From Streptomyces thermolilacinus SPC6 (lineage in GTDB: Bacteria > Actinomycetota > Actinomycetes > Streptomycetales > Streptomycetaceae), in contig NZ_ASHX02000001.1 of assembly GCF_000478605.2 (NCBI RefSeq), positions 6,091,001 through 6,155,000 on the forward strand: a stretch of DNA of 64,000 nt. Reading direction: 5' to 3'. Below are positions 50,862-60,401 of the stretch, piece by piece (positions within the stretch are counted from its first letter, which is position 1; each line of letters opens with the position of its first letter). Below the pieces are notes generated by a model, which saw only the letters and a program-made list of their open reading frames with translations, was not told the DNA's origin and did no database searches. Both the position numbers and the translations under genes were made by a program.

Positions 50862-51794
50862 TCAGTCGTCGATGAAGAAGTCGTGCTGCATCGCGACCTG
50901 CTCGTATCCCTCCAACCGCGCCTGCGTGCGCTCCGGTTCGGCATCCGCCATCGCCTGGAGCAGCGCCGCCGACAGCACTCCCGGCGCCGCGTACGAGTCG
51001 AACACGAGCCGCGCTCCCGCGGGCGCGGTCAGCGTCACGTCCGCCTCCTCCACCAGCGGTCCCATGGTCAGGTCCGTGACGAGCGCCACACGCAGCCCCG
51101 TGCTCCGCGCCGCCCGCACGGCCGCCAGCGTCTCGTTCGCGTGCCGCGGCATCGCGTACGCCAGCACCCAGGAACCGCCCGCCTCCCGCGCCTGGAGCAG
51201 CGTGTCGTACGCGACGCTCCCGCCCCGCGCCACCACCCGCACATCGGGGTGGATGCGTCGCGCCGCGTAGGCGAAGTACTCCGCGAGCGACGCCGAGATC
51301 CGCAGCCCCACCACCGTCAAGGGAACGGAATGAGCCAGCCGCCGTCCCACCTCCAGCACCTGGCCGGGATCGGCCAGAACCCGTCGCAGGCTCTCCAGGT
51401 TCTCGATCTCCGCGTCGATGGCCGCCTGGAGCTCGTTGCGCCGGATCTCCTCCCGAGAGTCGCCCGCCCCCGCGACGGCGCTGAGCGCGATCGGCTGGAG
51501 CGCCTCCCGCAGCGCGGGGAACCCCGCGTACCCGAGCGAGGTCGCGAACCGGGTCACCGACGGCTGGCTCACTCCGGCCCGCTCGGCGAGGTCCGTGATC
51601 GACAGGAACGCGGCCTCCGTCAGATGGTCCACCAGGTACTGCGCGATCCGCCGCTGGCCCGGCGACAGCCGGTGGCCGGTGAACAGGGCCCGCACCCGCT
51701 CGGCCGGCGTCCGCTCCGACTCCGGGGCCTGCAGCCCCGGCGTGATCGCGGCCGCCTGCGCGCGTGCCTGCTGCCCGGATGGCACTGATGGCAC
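50862..51794 (-). CDS. MurR/RpiR-family transcriptional regulator
   Basis: A 310-residue regulator. The N-terminal HTH_6 domain (about 25-95) includes LSPGQRRIAQYLVDHLTEAAF and ITDLAERAGVSQPSVTRFATSLGY, the diagnostic recognition helix. The SIS domain (about 135-280) includes LTVVGLRISASLAEYFAYAARRI and LAYAMPRHANETLAAVRAARSTG, normally binding a sugar phosphate. I chose GTG 51794 after AAGGAGGCGGATC; an upstream ATG at 51830 is less likely. It is divergent from two SpoIIE-type phosphatases and has no adjacent sugar genes, so the ligand is unclear. Confidence 0.9.
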   Translation of the reverse strand: MPSVPSGQQARAQAAAITPGLQAPESERTPAERVRALFTGHRLSPGQRRIAQYLVDHLTEAAFLSITDLAERAGVSQPSVTRFATSLGYAGFPALREALQPIALSAVAGAGDSREEIRRNELQAAIDAEIENLESLRRVLADPGQVLEVGRRLAHSVPLTVVGLRISASLAEYFAYAARRIHPDVRVVARGGSVAYDTLLQAREAGGSWVLAYAMPRHANETLAAVRAARSTGLRVALVTDLTMGPLVEEADVTLTAPAGARLVFDSYAAPGVLSAALLQAMADAEPERTQARLEGYEQVAMQHDFFIDD

Positions 51795-51914
51795 GATCCG
51801 CCTCCTTCTCGTCCCAATTGCGCACAACATAGCTCACGCCGGACCACCACCTGACAGGACGGACGACCCCGCACCGGAGTGCGCCGCGACCCCCACCGGG
51901 CGCATCCTGACTGT

Positions 51915-54900
51915 GTGACCCGGAACGGCCCTCCCGGCCACGACCCGCCCCGGCACACCGGGTCGGGCGGCGAGGGGAGCGCGACGGAAGACGGCCGCGT
52001 CGTCCCCGACGCGCCCGTGCCGCCGCACGCGCCCGAAGCCCCGGGCGCGCCGGCAGTGGCCGGTGGGCCCGTGCCGCCGCACGCGCCCGAAGCGGCTGGT
52101 GGGCCCGTGCCGCCGGAGGCACCGGGTACGACCGGAGCGACCGGTGGGCCCTGGGCCGCCCCCAGGCCCCCGGCCGGCGGTGGGTCGGCGCCTGACGCGC
52201 ACCGCGCCATCGGCTCGCCCGCCACGTCCGGACCCGTCACCGCCGCGTCCGGCTCCCTCGGAGAACCGGCGCCCGATGCTGCCCGGGCCACTGGCTCGCC
52301 CGTGGGCGACGTGTCGCCCGGAACCACCGGGGACCTTGGGGTCGCGCACGGAGTCGAAAGCGCCGGGCCCGGAGCACCGCGCACACCGGGCACCACCGGC
52401 CGGCCCGCAGCCAGCGCGTCCAGCGCGGCCGATGCGTCCGGCACGTCCGGCACGTCGGACGCGTCCGGTGAGCCCGCGCCGTCGCGGGCGCCCGGGGCCA
52501 CCGGCCCGGCCGCCACGGGCTGGTCCGGGCCCGATGCGCCCGGGCCCGCCACCGACGCGTCCGGCGTCTTCCGCTGGCCCGCGCCCGAAGCGGCCGGGTC
52601 CTCCGGCGATCCCCTGAGCACCCCTGGGGCCGGAACCACCCGCGGGCGGGCACCCGGTGTGCCTGGTGCCGCGCCTGACACGACCGGTGCCGACGCGCGC
52701 CCCGCCGCCGACGCGTCCCGCACCGGCGGGCCGTCCGGTGCGGCGGGGGAGGAGCTCGCGCGGGCCCTCGCGGCTGCCACCGTCGATGCCGTCCGGGCCG
52801 TCGGCGGCTACGCCGGAGGCGTCTACCTGCGCTCCCGCACCCACGGGCTGCTGCGCCTCGCCGTCCTCGCCGGGCTGCCCGTACGGCTGTTCAGGCCCTG
52901 GTGGCGGATGCACATCAACCGCCCGTTCCCCGTCGCCGAGGCGTACCGCTCGGGGCGGCCCGTCCACCTCGCCGACGCCGAGGAGGCCATGCGCCGCTTC
53001 CCCCAGCTGATGGCCGGGCTCCCGTACCCCTTCGGCTCCCTGTACGAGCCCCTCGCGGCCGGCCGCGACCGCTACGGCGTCCTCGTCGTCCTGCGCGGTG
53101 CCGGGCCCGGGGGGCCCGTGGACGACGCCGACCGGCACCGCCTGCGGGACGTGGCCGCCCGCCTCGAAGCCGTACTCGCCGACCTCGACGCGGGCGGCAC
53201 GCCCGTCGCCTGGGACCTCGAACCGGCCCCGGTACAGCTCCCCGCGAGCGCCACCCCGCCCGTACGGGTCGGACGCTTCGACTGGCGTCCCGACACGGGC
53301 GCCGTCACCGCCGACGCCGAGCTGTGCCGCATCCTCGGCACCGACCCGGACGCCTTCCCCGGCACCGTCGCCGCGCTGGAGGCGCTCCTCGCCCCCGAGG
53401 ACGTGCACGGCCTGTGGGCCATGGCCCGTCAGGTCATCGACGCCGCCGGCCACCCCGCGCCCGCCTCCCGTCACATGTGGCTGAGCGGCCGCGACGGCCG
53501 CCCCCACCTCCTCGAACTGGCCCGCGCCACGTCCCCGGACAGCGACCGGGACCCCGGCCCCGCGCACCTCACCGGCACCCTCGTCGACCCGGGAACCGGC
53601 CACGTCGCCGCCACCGCGGCCGACCGGCTGTCCACCGGCGTCCTCTCCGTCGACCGCCTCGGCCGCGTCACCCACGTCAGTCACCGCGCCGAGACCCTCC
53701 TCGGCGCCGCACGGACCTCCCTGCTCGGCCGTGTCCTGTGGGACGTGCTGCCGTGGACCGGCCGCCCCGCCTACGAGGACCACTTCCGCACCGCCCTCAT
53801 CGCCGCCGAACCCGTCCACTTCCTCGCCCACCGCGCCGCCACGTCCTGGCTGTCGGTCTCCCTCCACCCCGACCACGACGGGATGACCGTCGTCCTCACC
53901 GCCGTGGACGAACCCTCCTACGCGCCCCACTCCACCGCCGTGCCCGGCGTCGGGCTCGGCTCCCCGGCCGATCGCGCCTCCGTCCTCTACCGGCCCGTCG
54001 CCCTCGCCATCGCCCTCACCGAGGCCGTCACCGCCCGGCAGGTCTCCGAAGTGGTCACCGAGGAGCTGCTGCCCGCCTTCGGAGGCCGCCAGCTCGCCAT
54101 CTACCTGCTCAGCGAACGCCACCTCCACCTCGCCTGGGAGACCGGTTTCCCGCAGGGCTTCCTCGACCGCTTCGACGGCGTGGGCCTCGACGCGCGGCTC
54201 CCCGGCGTGGAGACCCTCACCTCCGGGCGTCCCCTTTTCTTCGAGTCCATGCAGCGCCTCGCCGCCGCCTACCCCGGCATCCCCCTGGACGCGCACGTCG
54301 GCGCCCGTGCCTTCCTCCCGCTCATCGCCTCGGGCCGACCCGTCGGCTCCTGCATCCTCGGCTTCGACCAGCCGCGCGGCTTCAGCCCCGAGGAGCGCAC
54401 CGTGCTCACCGCGCTGGCCGGGCTGATCGCCCAGGCCCTCCAGCGGGCCAGGCGCTACGACTCCGAGGCCGCCCTCGCGCGCGGCCTCCAGGACGCGCTC
54501 CTGCCGCACCGGCTGCCCCGCCTCGCCCAGGTGGACACCGTCGGCCGCTACCTGCCCGGCACCCAGGGCATGGACGTCGGCGGCGACTGGTACGACGTCG
54601 TGGAGACGCCCCGCGGTCTGGTCCTGTCCATCGGCGACGTCCAGGGCCACGGGGTGTCCGCCGCCGCCACCATGGGCCAGCTCCGCAGCGCCGTACGGGC
54701 GTTCGCGCTCACCGGACACGACCCCAGCGAGGTCATGAGCGGCACCAACCGGCTCCTCATCGACCTCGACCCCGGCCAGTTCGCCAGCTGCTGCTACGGC
54801 GTACTCGACCCCCGCACCGGACTCATCCAGGCCGTACGCGCCGGGCACCCGCCGCCGCTGCTGCGCCACCCGGACGGCCGTACCGAGGTCGTGGACCTGC

Positions 54901-55208
54901 CCGGCGGCGTCGTCCTCGGCGTGGACCCGGACGCGGCGTACCCCGTCACCGAGCTACGGCTGCCCCGCGGCGGCGTCCTCGCCCTGTTCACCGACGGCCT
55001 CGTGGAACAGCCGGGCACCGACATCGACCTCGGCGTCGAACGGCTGCGCGGCGCCCTGTCCACGCTCGGGCCCGGCTCGCTGTCCGCCGCCGCCGACCGG
55101 CTCATCGACGTGGCCGCCCACGACGGCGACCGGCCCGACGACATCGCCCTGCTCCTCGCCGCCCGCGGGCCGGCACCCGGCCCCTACGAGGAGGGTGACC
55201 GGCCGTGA
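51915..55208 (+). CDS. SpoIIE/PP2C phosphatase with long Pro/Gly/Ala-rich N-terminus, PAS and GAF domains
   Basis: A roughly 1097-residue soluble protein. Residues 1-270 are a low-complexity tract with repeated PPHAPEA/GGPVPPEAPG units. A GAF-like domain (about 275-420), PAS domains (about 435-530 and 570-650), a second GAF (about 680-830) and a C-terminal PP2C domain (about 850-1080; VGGDWYDVVE, IGDVQGHGVSAAATMGQL, LFTDGLVEQPG) follow. There is no HATPase domain. The start is uncertain: GTG 51915 lacks a ribosome site and any start in the low-complexity tract is possible. The stop overlaps the next phosphatase gene (GTGA). Confidence 0.82.
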   Translation: MTRNGPPGHDPPRHTGSGGEGSATEDGRVVPDAPVPPHAPEAPGAPAVAGGPVPPHAPEAAGGPVPPEAPGTTGATGGPWAAPRPPAGGGSAPDAHRAIGSPATSGPVTAASGSLGEPAPDAARATGSPVGDVSPGTTGDLGVAHGVESAGPGAPRTPGTTGRPAASASSAADASGTSGTSDASGEPAPSRAPGATGPAATGWSGPDAPGPATDASGVFRWPAPEAAGSSGDPLSTPGAGTTRGRAPGVPGAAPDTTGADARPAADASRTGGPSGAAGEELARALAAATVDAVRAVGGYAGGVYLRSRTHGLLRLAVLAGLPVRLFRPWWRMHINRPFPVAEAYRSGRPVHLADAEEAMRRFPQLMAGLPYPFGSLYEPLAAGRDRYGVLVVLRGAGPGGPVDDADRHRLRDVAARLEAVLADLDAGGTPVAWDLEPAPVQLPASATPPVRVGRFDWRPDTGAVTADAELCRILGTDPDAFPGTVAALEALLAPEDVHGLWAMARQVIDAAGHPAPASRHMWLSGRDGRPHLLELARATSPDSDRDPGPAHLTGTLVDPGTGHVAATAADRLSTGVLSVDRLGRVTHVSHRAETLLGAARTSLLGRVLWDVLPWTGRPAYEDHFRTALIAAEPVHFLAHRAATSWLSVSLHPDHDGMTVVLTAVDEPSYAPHSTAVPGVGLGSPADRASVLYRPVALAIALTEAVTARQVSEVVTEELLPAFGGRQLAIYLLSERHLHLAWETGFPQGFLDRFDGVGLDARLPGVETLTSGRPLFFESMQRLAAAYPGIPLDAHVGARAFLPLIASGRPVGSCILGFDQPRGFSPEERTVLTALAGLIAQALQRARRYDSEAALARGLQDALLPHRLPRLAQVDTVGRYLPGTQGMDVGGDWYDVVETPRGLVLSIGDVQGHGVSAAATMGQLRSAVRAFALTGHDPSEVMSGTNRLLIDLDPGQFASCCYGVLDPRTGLIQAVRAGHPPPLLRHPDGRTEVVDLPGGVVLGVDPDAAYPVTELRLPRGGVLALFTDGLVEQPGTDIDLGVERLRGALSTLGPGSLSAAADRLIDVAAHDGDRPDDIALLLAARGPAPGPYEEGDRP

Positions 55209-57877
55209 CGGGCACCGACCGCGCACCCCCGGCCGCCCAGGGCGTCGACACCGACCTGCGCGGTCCCCTCGACGTGGCCCGGGCCGCCACCGCCGTACTC
55301 GACGGCGACGGCACCGTCATCGGCTGGGGCCCGGCCGCGCAGCGACTCCTGGGGCACACCCCCGGCGAGGTCCTGGGCCGTCCGGTCGGCGCCCTCCTGG
55401 TGGACGACCGCCCGGGCGACCACCAGGGCGGCCTCCTCCGGACGAGAGACCGCCGGGCGGCGGTGCGGCGGACCGGCGACCCGCTGGCCGCGGACCCTCC
55501 GGCCGGGGCCGGCCTGCCCGGCTCCGCCCGTGTCCGGCGCCAGGTCCTCCGCCTGCGCCACCGTGACGGCCGGGTCGTCCGCGTGGTCGCGGCCACCCTG
55601 CCGCTCTCGTCCCACGGCGACACGGGCCCGGACCGGCTCCTGGTCATCGCCGACGCCGAGGAGACCGAGCGCTGGGAGGCCCTCCAGTCGATGCTCCGGG
55701 GCCTCGCCACCCAGTCGCCGGTCGGCCTCGCCATCTACGACACGGACCTGCGCGTCGTGTGGACCAACAGCGCCCTCTGTGAGGAGATGGGCACCTCCCA
55801 GTACGCCGGGCTCGGCCCGGACGACATGGTCGCCGCAGGGGAGATACTGTCCCCGGGCCACCCGCCCACGCTGGAGGAGACGATGCGCCGGGTCCTCGCC
55901 ACCGGCGAGGCCGTCACCGAGGTCCACTACCGGGGCCGCCCGCCCGTGGACCCCGACCACGACCACGTCTGGTCCTGCTCGTACTACCGCCTCGCCGACG
56001 CCGACGGCACCCGTCTCGGCGTGTGCGAGGAGACCGTGGACATCACCGACCGCTACCTCGCCCAGCAGCGCCTGGACCTGCTCGTCCGGGCCGGCGGGGT
56101 CGTCGGCACGACCCTCGACATGAGCCGTACCGCCCGCGAACTGTCCTCCGTCGCCGTCCCGCAGTTCGCCGACGGGGTCACCGTGGACCTCGTGGACGCC
56201 GTCCTGCGGGGCGAGCCGCCCACCCCGGGCACCACCGGCGCCGGGCGCCTCGTCCGCGTCTGGGCCACCCCCGGCGAAGGCCCGCCCGCGGGGCGGCACG
56301 CCACCGGCACCACACCGGGCGCCCCGGCCGCGCCCGACGGCACCGGCCCCGTACGCGGTACCGGCACCGCCCCCGACCCCGGCGCCCGCCCCGTACCCGA
56401 CGGCACCGGCCCCGTACCCGACGACGCCCGCCCCGAGCGCGCCCGTCCCGGGCCCGAGCCCGTGCCGTACCCGCCGGACGCCCCGCAAGCACGCTGCCTC
56501 GCCACCGGGCGGCCCGTCCTCACCGACGGGCCCGCCGCCACCCTCGTCGTACCGCTGCGCACCGAAGGGGCACCCCTCGGCGTGGTCACCTTCCACCGCG
56601 AGGGCCGCCCCGTCCCGTTCGACACGGACGACCTGCCGGTGGCCGACGAGCTCGTCGCCCGCACCGCCGTCTGCATCGACAACGCCCGCCGCTTCACCCG
56701 CGAGCACACCGCCGCCCTCTCCCTCCAGCACAGCCTGCTGCCCCGCAACCTGCCCCGCCTCACCGCCGTGGACTTCGCCCACCGCTACCTGCCCGCCGAC
56801 AGCAAGTCGGGTGTCGGCGGCGACTGGTTCGACGTCATCACCCTCTCCGGCGCCCGCGTCGGCCTCGTCGTCGGCGACGTCGTCGGCCACGGCCTGGGAG
56901 CGGCCGCCACCATGGGCCGGCTGCGCACCAGCGTCCGCGTCCTCGCCCGCCAGGACCTCGCCCCCGACGAACTCCTCACCCGCCTCGACGACCTCATCGC
57001 CCAGGCCGCCGACGAGGAGGCCGCCACCCCCGGCTCCGTCACCGGCGCCGTCCCGCCGGGGCCCGCCCGCGGCCCCGACGACATCCCCGACGACCAGGCC
57101 GTCGGCGCCACCTGCCTGTACGCCGTGTACGACCCGGTCACCGGCGTCTGCCGCATGGCCCGCGCCGGACACCCCGCGCCCGCCGTCCTCGACGCCGCGC
57201 ACGGCACGGTCACCGTCCCCGACGTACCCGGGGGACCGCCCCTCGGCCTCGGCGGACTGCCCTTCGAGACCACCGAGCTCCACCTCCCGGAGGGCAGCCT
57301 CGTCGCCCTCTTCACCAACGGCCTCGTCCACGGCCGAGCCCGCGACTCCGAGAACGGCCTGGACGAGCTGTCCGCCCTCCTCGCCGACCACCAGGGCCGC
57401 CCCCTCCCCGAACTGTGCGACCGGGCCGTCACCGCGCTCCTCCCCGGACCCTTCGAGGACGACGCCGCGCTCCTCCTCGTCCGCACCCGTCTGCTGAGCG
57501 CCGACCGCATCGCCACCTGGGACCTCGGCACCGGGCCCGAGGAAGTCGGCCGCGCCCGCGCGCTCGCCGCCCGCCGGGCCACCGACTGGGGCCTTGGCGA
57601 ACTGGCCTTCACCACCGAGATCGTCGTCAGCGAACTCGTCACCAACGCCCAGCGCTACGCCTCGGGCCCCGTCCAGCTGCGGCTCATCCAGGACCGCACC
57701 CTCATCTGCGAGGTCTCCGACACCGGCCACACCGCGCCCCATCTGCGCCGCGCGGCCATGGACGACGAGGGCGGACGCGGACTGTTCCTCGTCGCGCAGA
57801 TGACCCAGCACTGGGGCACCCGCTACACCGCCACCGGCAAGACCATCTGGGCCGAGCAGGCGCTCCCGCCGCCCTGA
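55205..57877 (+). CDS. PAS/GAF SpoIIE phosphatase with HATPase domain
   Basis: An 890-residue soluble protein. PAS domains lie near 22-150 and 165-285, a GAF domain near 290-500 is interrupted by a 75-residue Gly/Pro/Thr-rich insert, PP2C occupies about 515-735 (GGDWFDVITLSGARVGLVVGD, then GHGLGAAATMGRL), and HATPase about 755-885 (EIVVSELVTNAQRYASG). In the PP2C C-terminal motif the usual YTDGL is FTNGL, replacing a metal-binding Asp by Asn, so activity may be reduced. Translationally coupled to the preceding phosphatase; the two may act as a pair on one anti-sigma pathway. Confidence 0.85.
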   Translation: MTGTDRAPPAAQGVDTDLRGPLDVARAATAVLDGDGTVIGWGPAAQRLLGHTPGEVLGRPVGALLVDDRPGDHQGGLLRTRDRRAAVRRTGDPLAADPPAGAGLPGSARVRRQVLRLRHRDGRVVRVVAATLPLSSHGDTGPDRLLVIADAEETERWEALQSMLRGLATQSPVGLAIYDTDLRVVWTNSALCEEMGTSQYAGLGPDDMVAAGEILSPGHPPTLEETMRRVLATGEAVTEVHYRGRPPVDPDHDHVWSCSYYRLADADGTRLGVCEETVDITDRYLAQQRLDLLVRAGGVVGTTLDMSRTARELSSVAVPQFADGVTVDLVDAVLRGEPPTPGTTGAGRLVRVWATPGEGPPAGRHATGTTPGAPAAPDGTGPVRGTGTAPDPGARPVPDGTGPVPDDARPERARPGPEPVPYPPDAPQARCLATGRPVLTDGPAATLVVPLRTEGAPLGVVTFHREGRPVPFDTDDLPVADELVARTAVCIDNARRFTREHTAALSLQHSLLPRNLPRLTAVDFAHRYLPADSKSGVGGDWFDVITLSGARVGLVVGDVVGHGLGAAATMGRLRTSVRVLARQDLAPDELLTRLDDLIAQAADEEAATPGSVTGAVPPGPARGPDDIPDDQAVGATCLYAVYDPVTGVCRMARAGHPAPAVLDAAHGTVTVPDVPGGPPLGLGGLPFETTELHLPEGSLVALFTNGLVHGRARDSENGLDELSALLADHQGRPLPELCDRAVTALLPGPFEDDAALLLVRTRLLSADRIATWDLGTGPEEVGRARALAARRATDWGLGELAFTTEIVVSELVTNAQRYASGPVQLRLIQDRTLICEVSDTGHTAPHLRRAAMDDEGGRGLFLVAQMTQHWGTRYTATGKTIWAEQALPPP

Positions 57878-58033
57878 CCGGCCCCGACCGACAACACCGA
57901 ACGGTCCGGCGGTCCGATCCTGTACGGCCCCTGCCCGGGTTTGCCGCCCCCGCCCGTCGGCAACCCGGAGGGCGACCCCTCGCGCGTACCGCCGGGGGAC
58001 GAGGAAGCCGCTGGAAACGCCGGGAGGCACGTC

Positions 58034-58372
58034 ATGGCAGCGTCCGACCAGATCAGCGCCGAGCTGTGGGACGAGTTCCACACCGTCGTCAACATGACCT
58101 CGCGCGAGCTCCAGGAGTGGCTGAGCACCACGGCAGCCGACGAGAAGACCGAGGAGGTGCCCGACCGGGCAGGGCCGCGCACCGGCCGCCGCGTCCTGGA
58201 GATCCTCGGCAAACGGCGCACCGACCTCACCGAGGACGACGTCGCCGTCATGCGCCGCGTCTGCGACATCGTCCGCTCCCAGCGCGGCCCGGACCTGGAA
58301 CCGACGGCCGGCGGCGCCGACTGGCGGCACGGCCTGATGAACATCGGCCACGACCCGCTGAAGCCGGCCTGA
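58034..58372 (+). CDS. DUF3140 protein
   Basis: A 112-residue protein with the DUF3140 layout: ELWDEFHTVVNMTSRELQEWL near residue 10, GRRVLEILGKRRTDLTEDDVAVMRRV near 48 and a C-terminal WRHGLMNIGHDPLKP. It is helical and soluble; function unknown. ATG 58034 follows GGGAGGCACGTC. It lies 11 bases before the topoisomerase IB start, so they are likely co-transcribed. Confidence 0.85.
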   Translation: MAASDQISAELWDEFHTVVNMTSRELQEWLSTTAADEKTEEVPDRAGPRTGRRVLEILGKRRTDLTEDDVAVMRRVCDIVRSQRGPDLEPTAGGADWRHGLMNIGHDPLKPA

Positions 58373-58383
58373 GTGGCGCCCCC

Positions 58384-59412
58384 GTGCGCCTCGCTCACGT
58401 CCGCCCCACCGACCCCGGATACCTCCGCGTCCGCCACGGGCGCGGATTCCGCTATCTGGACCAGCACGGCCACCCCTTGCGCGACCCGGCCGAACGGGAG
58501 CGGATCAAGGCCCTCGTCATCCCGCCCGCCTGGCGGGACGTCTGGATCTGCGTCAAGCCCAACGGCCACCTCCAGGCCGTCGGCACCGACGCCGCCGGAC
58601 GCCGCCAGTACCTGTACCACCCCGTCTTCCGGGCCCGGCGGGAGCAGGCCAAACACGAGCACGTCCTGGAGGTCGCCGAGGCGCTGCCCCGCGTCCGGGA
58701 GGCCGTCGAGGCGGGCCTCGCCACCCGGGGCCTGACCCGCGAGCGGGTCCTCGCGACCGCGGTACGCCTCCTGGACCTGGGGTTCTTCCGCATCGGCAGC
58801 GAACGCTACGCCGATCGCCACCAGACGTACGGGCTGACGACCCTGCTGCGCGACCACTCCGCCGCCACCCGCCGCGAGGTCGTCCTCAGCTACCCCGGCA
58901 AGCACGGCAGGCAGCTCGTCCACGCCGTCGCCGACCCACCCACCCTGCGCGCCCTCACCGCGCTCATCCGCCGACGCGGCGGCGGCGACCGGCTCCTGGC
59001 CTACTGGGAGCATCGCGCCTGGCACGACCTGACGGGCGCGGAGGTCAACGCGTACCTGCGGGAACTCGCCGGGGTCGAGGTCACCGCGAAGGACTTCCGC
59101 ACCTGGCACGCCACCGTCATGGCGGCCGTCGCGCTCGCCGTCTCCCGGCCCGTCGCCCACAGCGAGACCGCGCGCCGCCGCGCCATCACCCGCGCCGTCC
59201 GCGAGGTCGCCGACTACCTCGGCAACACGCCCGCCGTCTGCCGCGCCTCCTACATCAACCCGCGCGTCGTCGAGCTGTACGAGGAGGGCGTCACCGTCGC
59301 CGCCGCGCTGCCCCGGCTCGGCGCCGACGGGCCGTACGGGGTGCCCGCCACCCACGGCCCCGCCGAGCGGGCCGTGCTGCGCATGCTGCGCGACGGCCGC
59401 CCGCCCGACTGA
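58384..59412 (+). CDS. Type IB DNA topoisomerase (poxvirus-like)
   Basis: A 342-residue topoisomerase IB, which nicks and reseals one strand to relax supercoils. The N-terminal domain has GFRYLDQHG and LVIPPAWRDVWIC; the catalytic domain has GSERYADRHQTYGLTTLL, KDFRTWHATV and the active-site Tyr in ASYINPRVVELYEEG near residue 292. The catalytic Arg/Lys/Arg/His/Tyr set appears complete. GTG 58384 is chosen; the frame is open far upstream through the phosphatase gene but without homology. Co-transcribed with DUF3140. Confidence 0.9.
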   Translation: MRLAHVRPTDPGYLRVRHGRGFRYLDQHGHPLRDPAERERIKALVIPPAWRDVWICVKPNGHLQAVGTDAAGRRQYLYHPVFRARREQAKHEHVLEVAEALPRVREAVEAGLATRGLTRERVLATAVRLLDLGFFRIGSERYADRHQTYGLTTLLRDHSAATRREVVLSYPGKHGRQLVHAVADPPTLRALTALIRRRGGGDRLLAYWEHRAWHDLTGAEVNAYLRELAGVEVTAKDFRTWHATVMAAVALAVSRPVAHSETARRRAITRAVREVADYLGNTPAVCRASYINPRVVELYEEGVTVAAALPRLGADGPYGVPATHGPAERAVLRMLRDGRPPD

Positions 59413-59449
59413 GCACCACGCGGCACGGACGGGGGAGGCAAGGGCGCGG

Positions 59450-60199
59450 CTACGGCCAGGACGGCTCGCGGCGCGGCACGACCACGATCTCGCCCGCCAC
59501 GCTGCCGTCCGGCACCGACAGCGCGTACAGCACGGCGTCGGCGACGATGTCGGGGCTCTGGAGCATCGACACGTCCGTGTCCGGGAAGCGGTCCATGATG
59601 AACGGCGTCTCCATGCCGCCCGCCACGATCCCCGTCACGCCGATGCCCGGGCAGTCCCGCTGCGCCTCCTTGAACAGCGTGTGCGTGAACGCCCGCAGCC
59701 CGGTCTTGCCCGCCGCGTACGGCCCGGCCTCCGTCCAGGTGCGGTTGGCCGCCGTGGACAGGATGTTCACGATGTGGCCGCCGCCCCGCGCGATCATCCG
59801 CCGGTAGGCCTCCAGGCACAGGTACACCGGGCCGAGCAGGTTCGTCTGGACCACCCGTGTGACCTCGTCGGCCGTCAGGTGCTCGATCGGCTTGGACACG
59901 TCGACGGCCGCGTTGTTCACCAGCACGTCCACCGCCCGGCCCGATCCGTCGAGCTCGCGGAACACCCCGGCCACCGCGTCCGGGTCGCGCACGTCCAGCT
60001 CCACGAACCGCGCCTCGCCGCCGTCGCCGTTCAGCTCGTCGCACAGCTCCCGCGCCAGTTCCTTGCGCACGTCCGCCACCAGGACCGACGCGCCCGCCCC
60101 GGCCAGCCGCCGCACGATCGAGGCGCCCAGGCCCCGCGCGCCGCCGGTCACCAGGGCCTGCCTGCCGCGCAGGTCGACCCGCACTCCACTGCTGCCCAT
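59450..60199 (-). CDS. Short-chain dehydrogenase/reductase
   Basis: A 249-residue classical SDR. The cofactor motif is TGGARGLGASI near residue 18, Asp in VADVRK suggests NAD preference, NNAAV lies near 97, and the catalytic Ser (ILSTAAN), Tyr and Lys (YAAGK, near 162-166) are present. The C-terminal half contains GGMETPFIMDRFP. ATG 60199 follows GGCGGAGG. It is divergent from an MFS gene. The substrate is unknown. Confidence 0.88.
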   Translation of the reverse strand: MGSSGVRVDLRGRQALVTGGARGLGASIVRRLAGAGASVLVADVRKELARELCDELNGDGGEARFVELDVRDPDAVAGVFRELDGSGRAVDVLVNNAAVDVSKPIEHLTADEVTRVVQTNLLGPVYLCLEAYRRMIARGGGHIVNILSTAANRTWTEAGPYAAGKTGLRAFTHTLFKEAQRDCPGIGVTGIVAGGMETPFIMDRFPDTDVSMLQSPDIVADAVLYALSVPDGSVAGEIVVVPRREPSWP

Positions 60200-60401
60200 G
60201 CCGCAGCCTCCGCCTTCCTCGGGGTGCACTGACTCTCCACTGTGACCCACCCGACACTTTCCGGCACCCTGGCCGCTTCCTGTGAGCAAGCCCACGGTTT
60301 GGCCGAATCCCCACCGCCGCACGGGTGTTGCCTCTCCCCGTGCCGTCCGGCGGAGGCGCGGGAGGCCCACGTCACGGTGGCACGGGGCGGGAACTGCCAC
60401 C

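Noticed and set aside
55184..58351. 1055-codon open frame on the minus strand
   Set aside because: Antisense of the PAS/GAF/SpoIIE gene and DUF3140; low-complexity translation.
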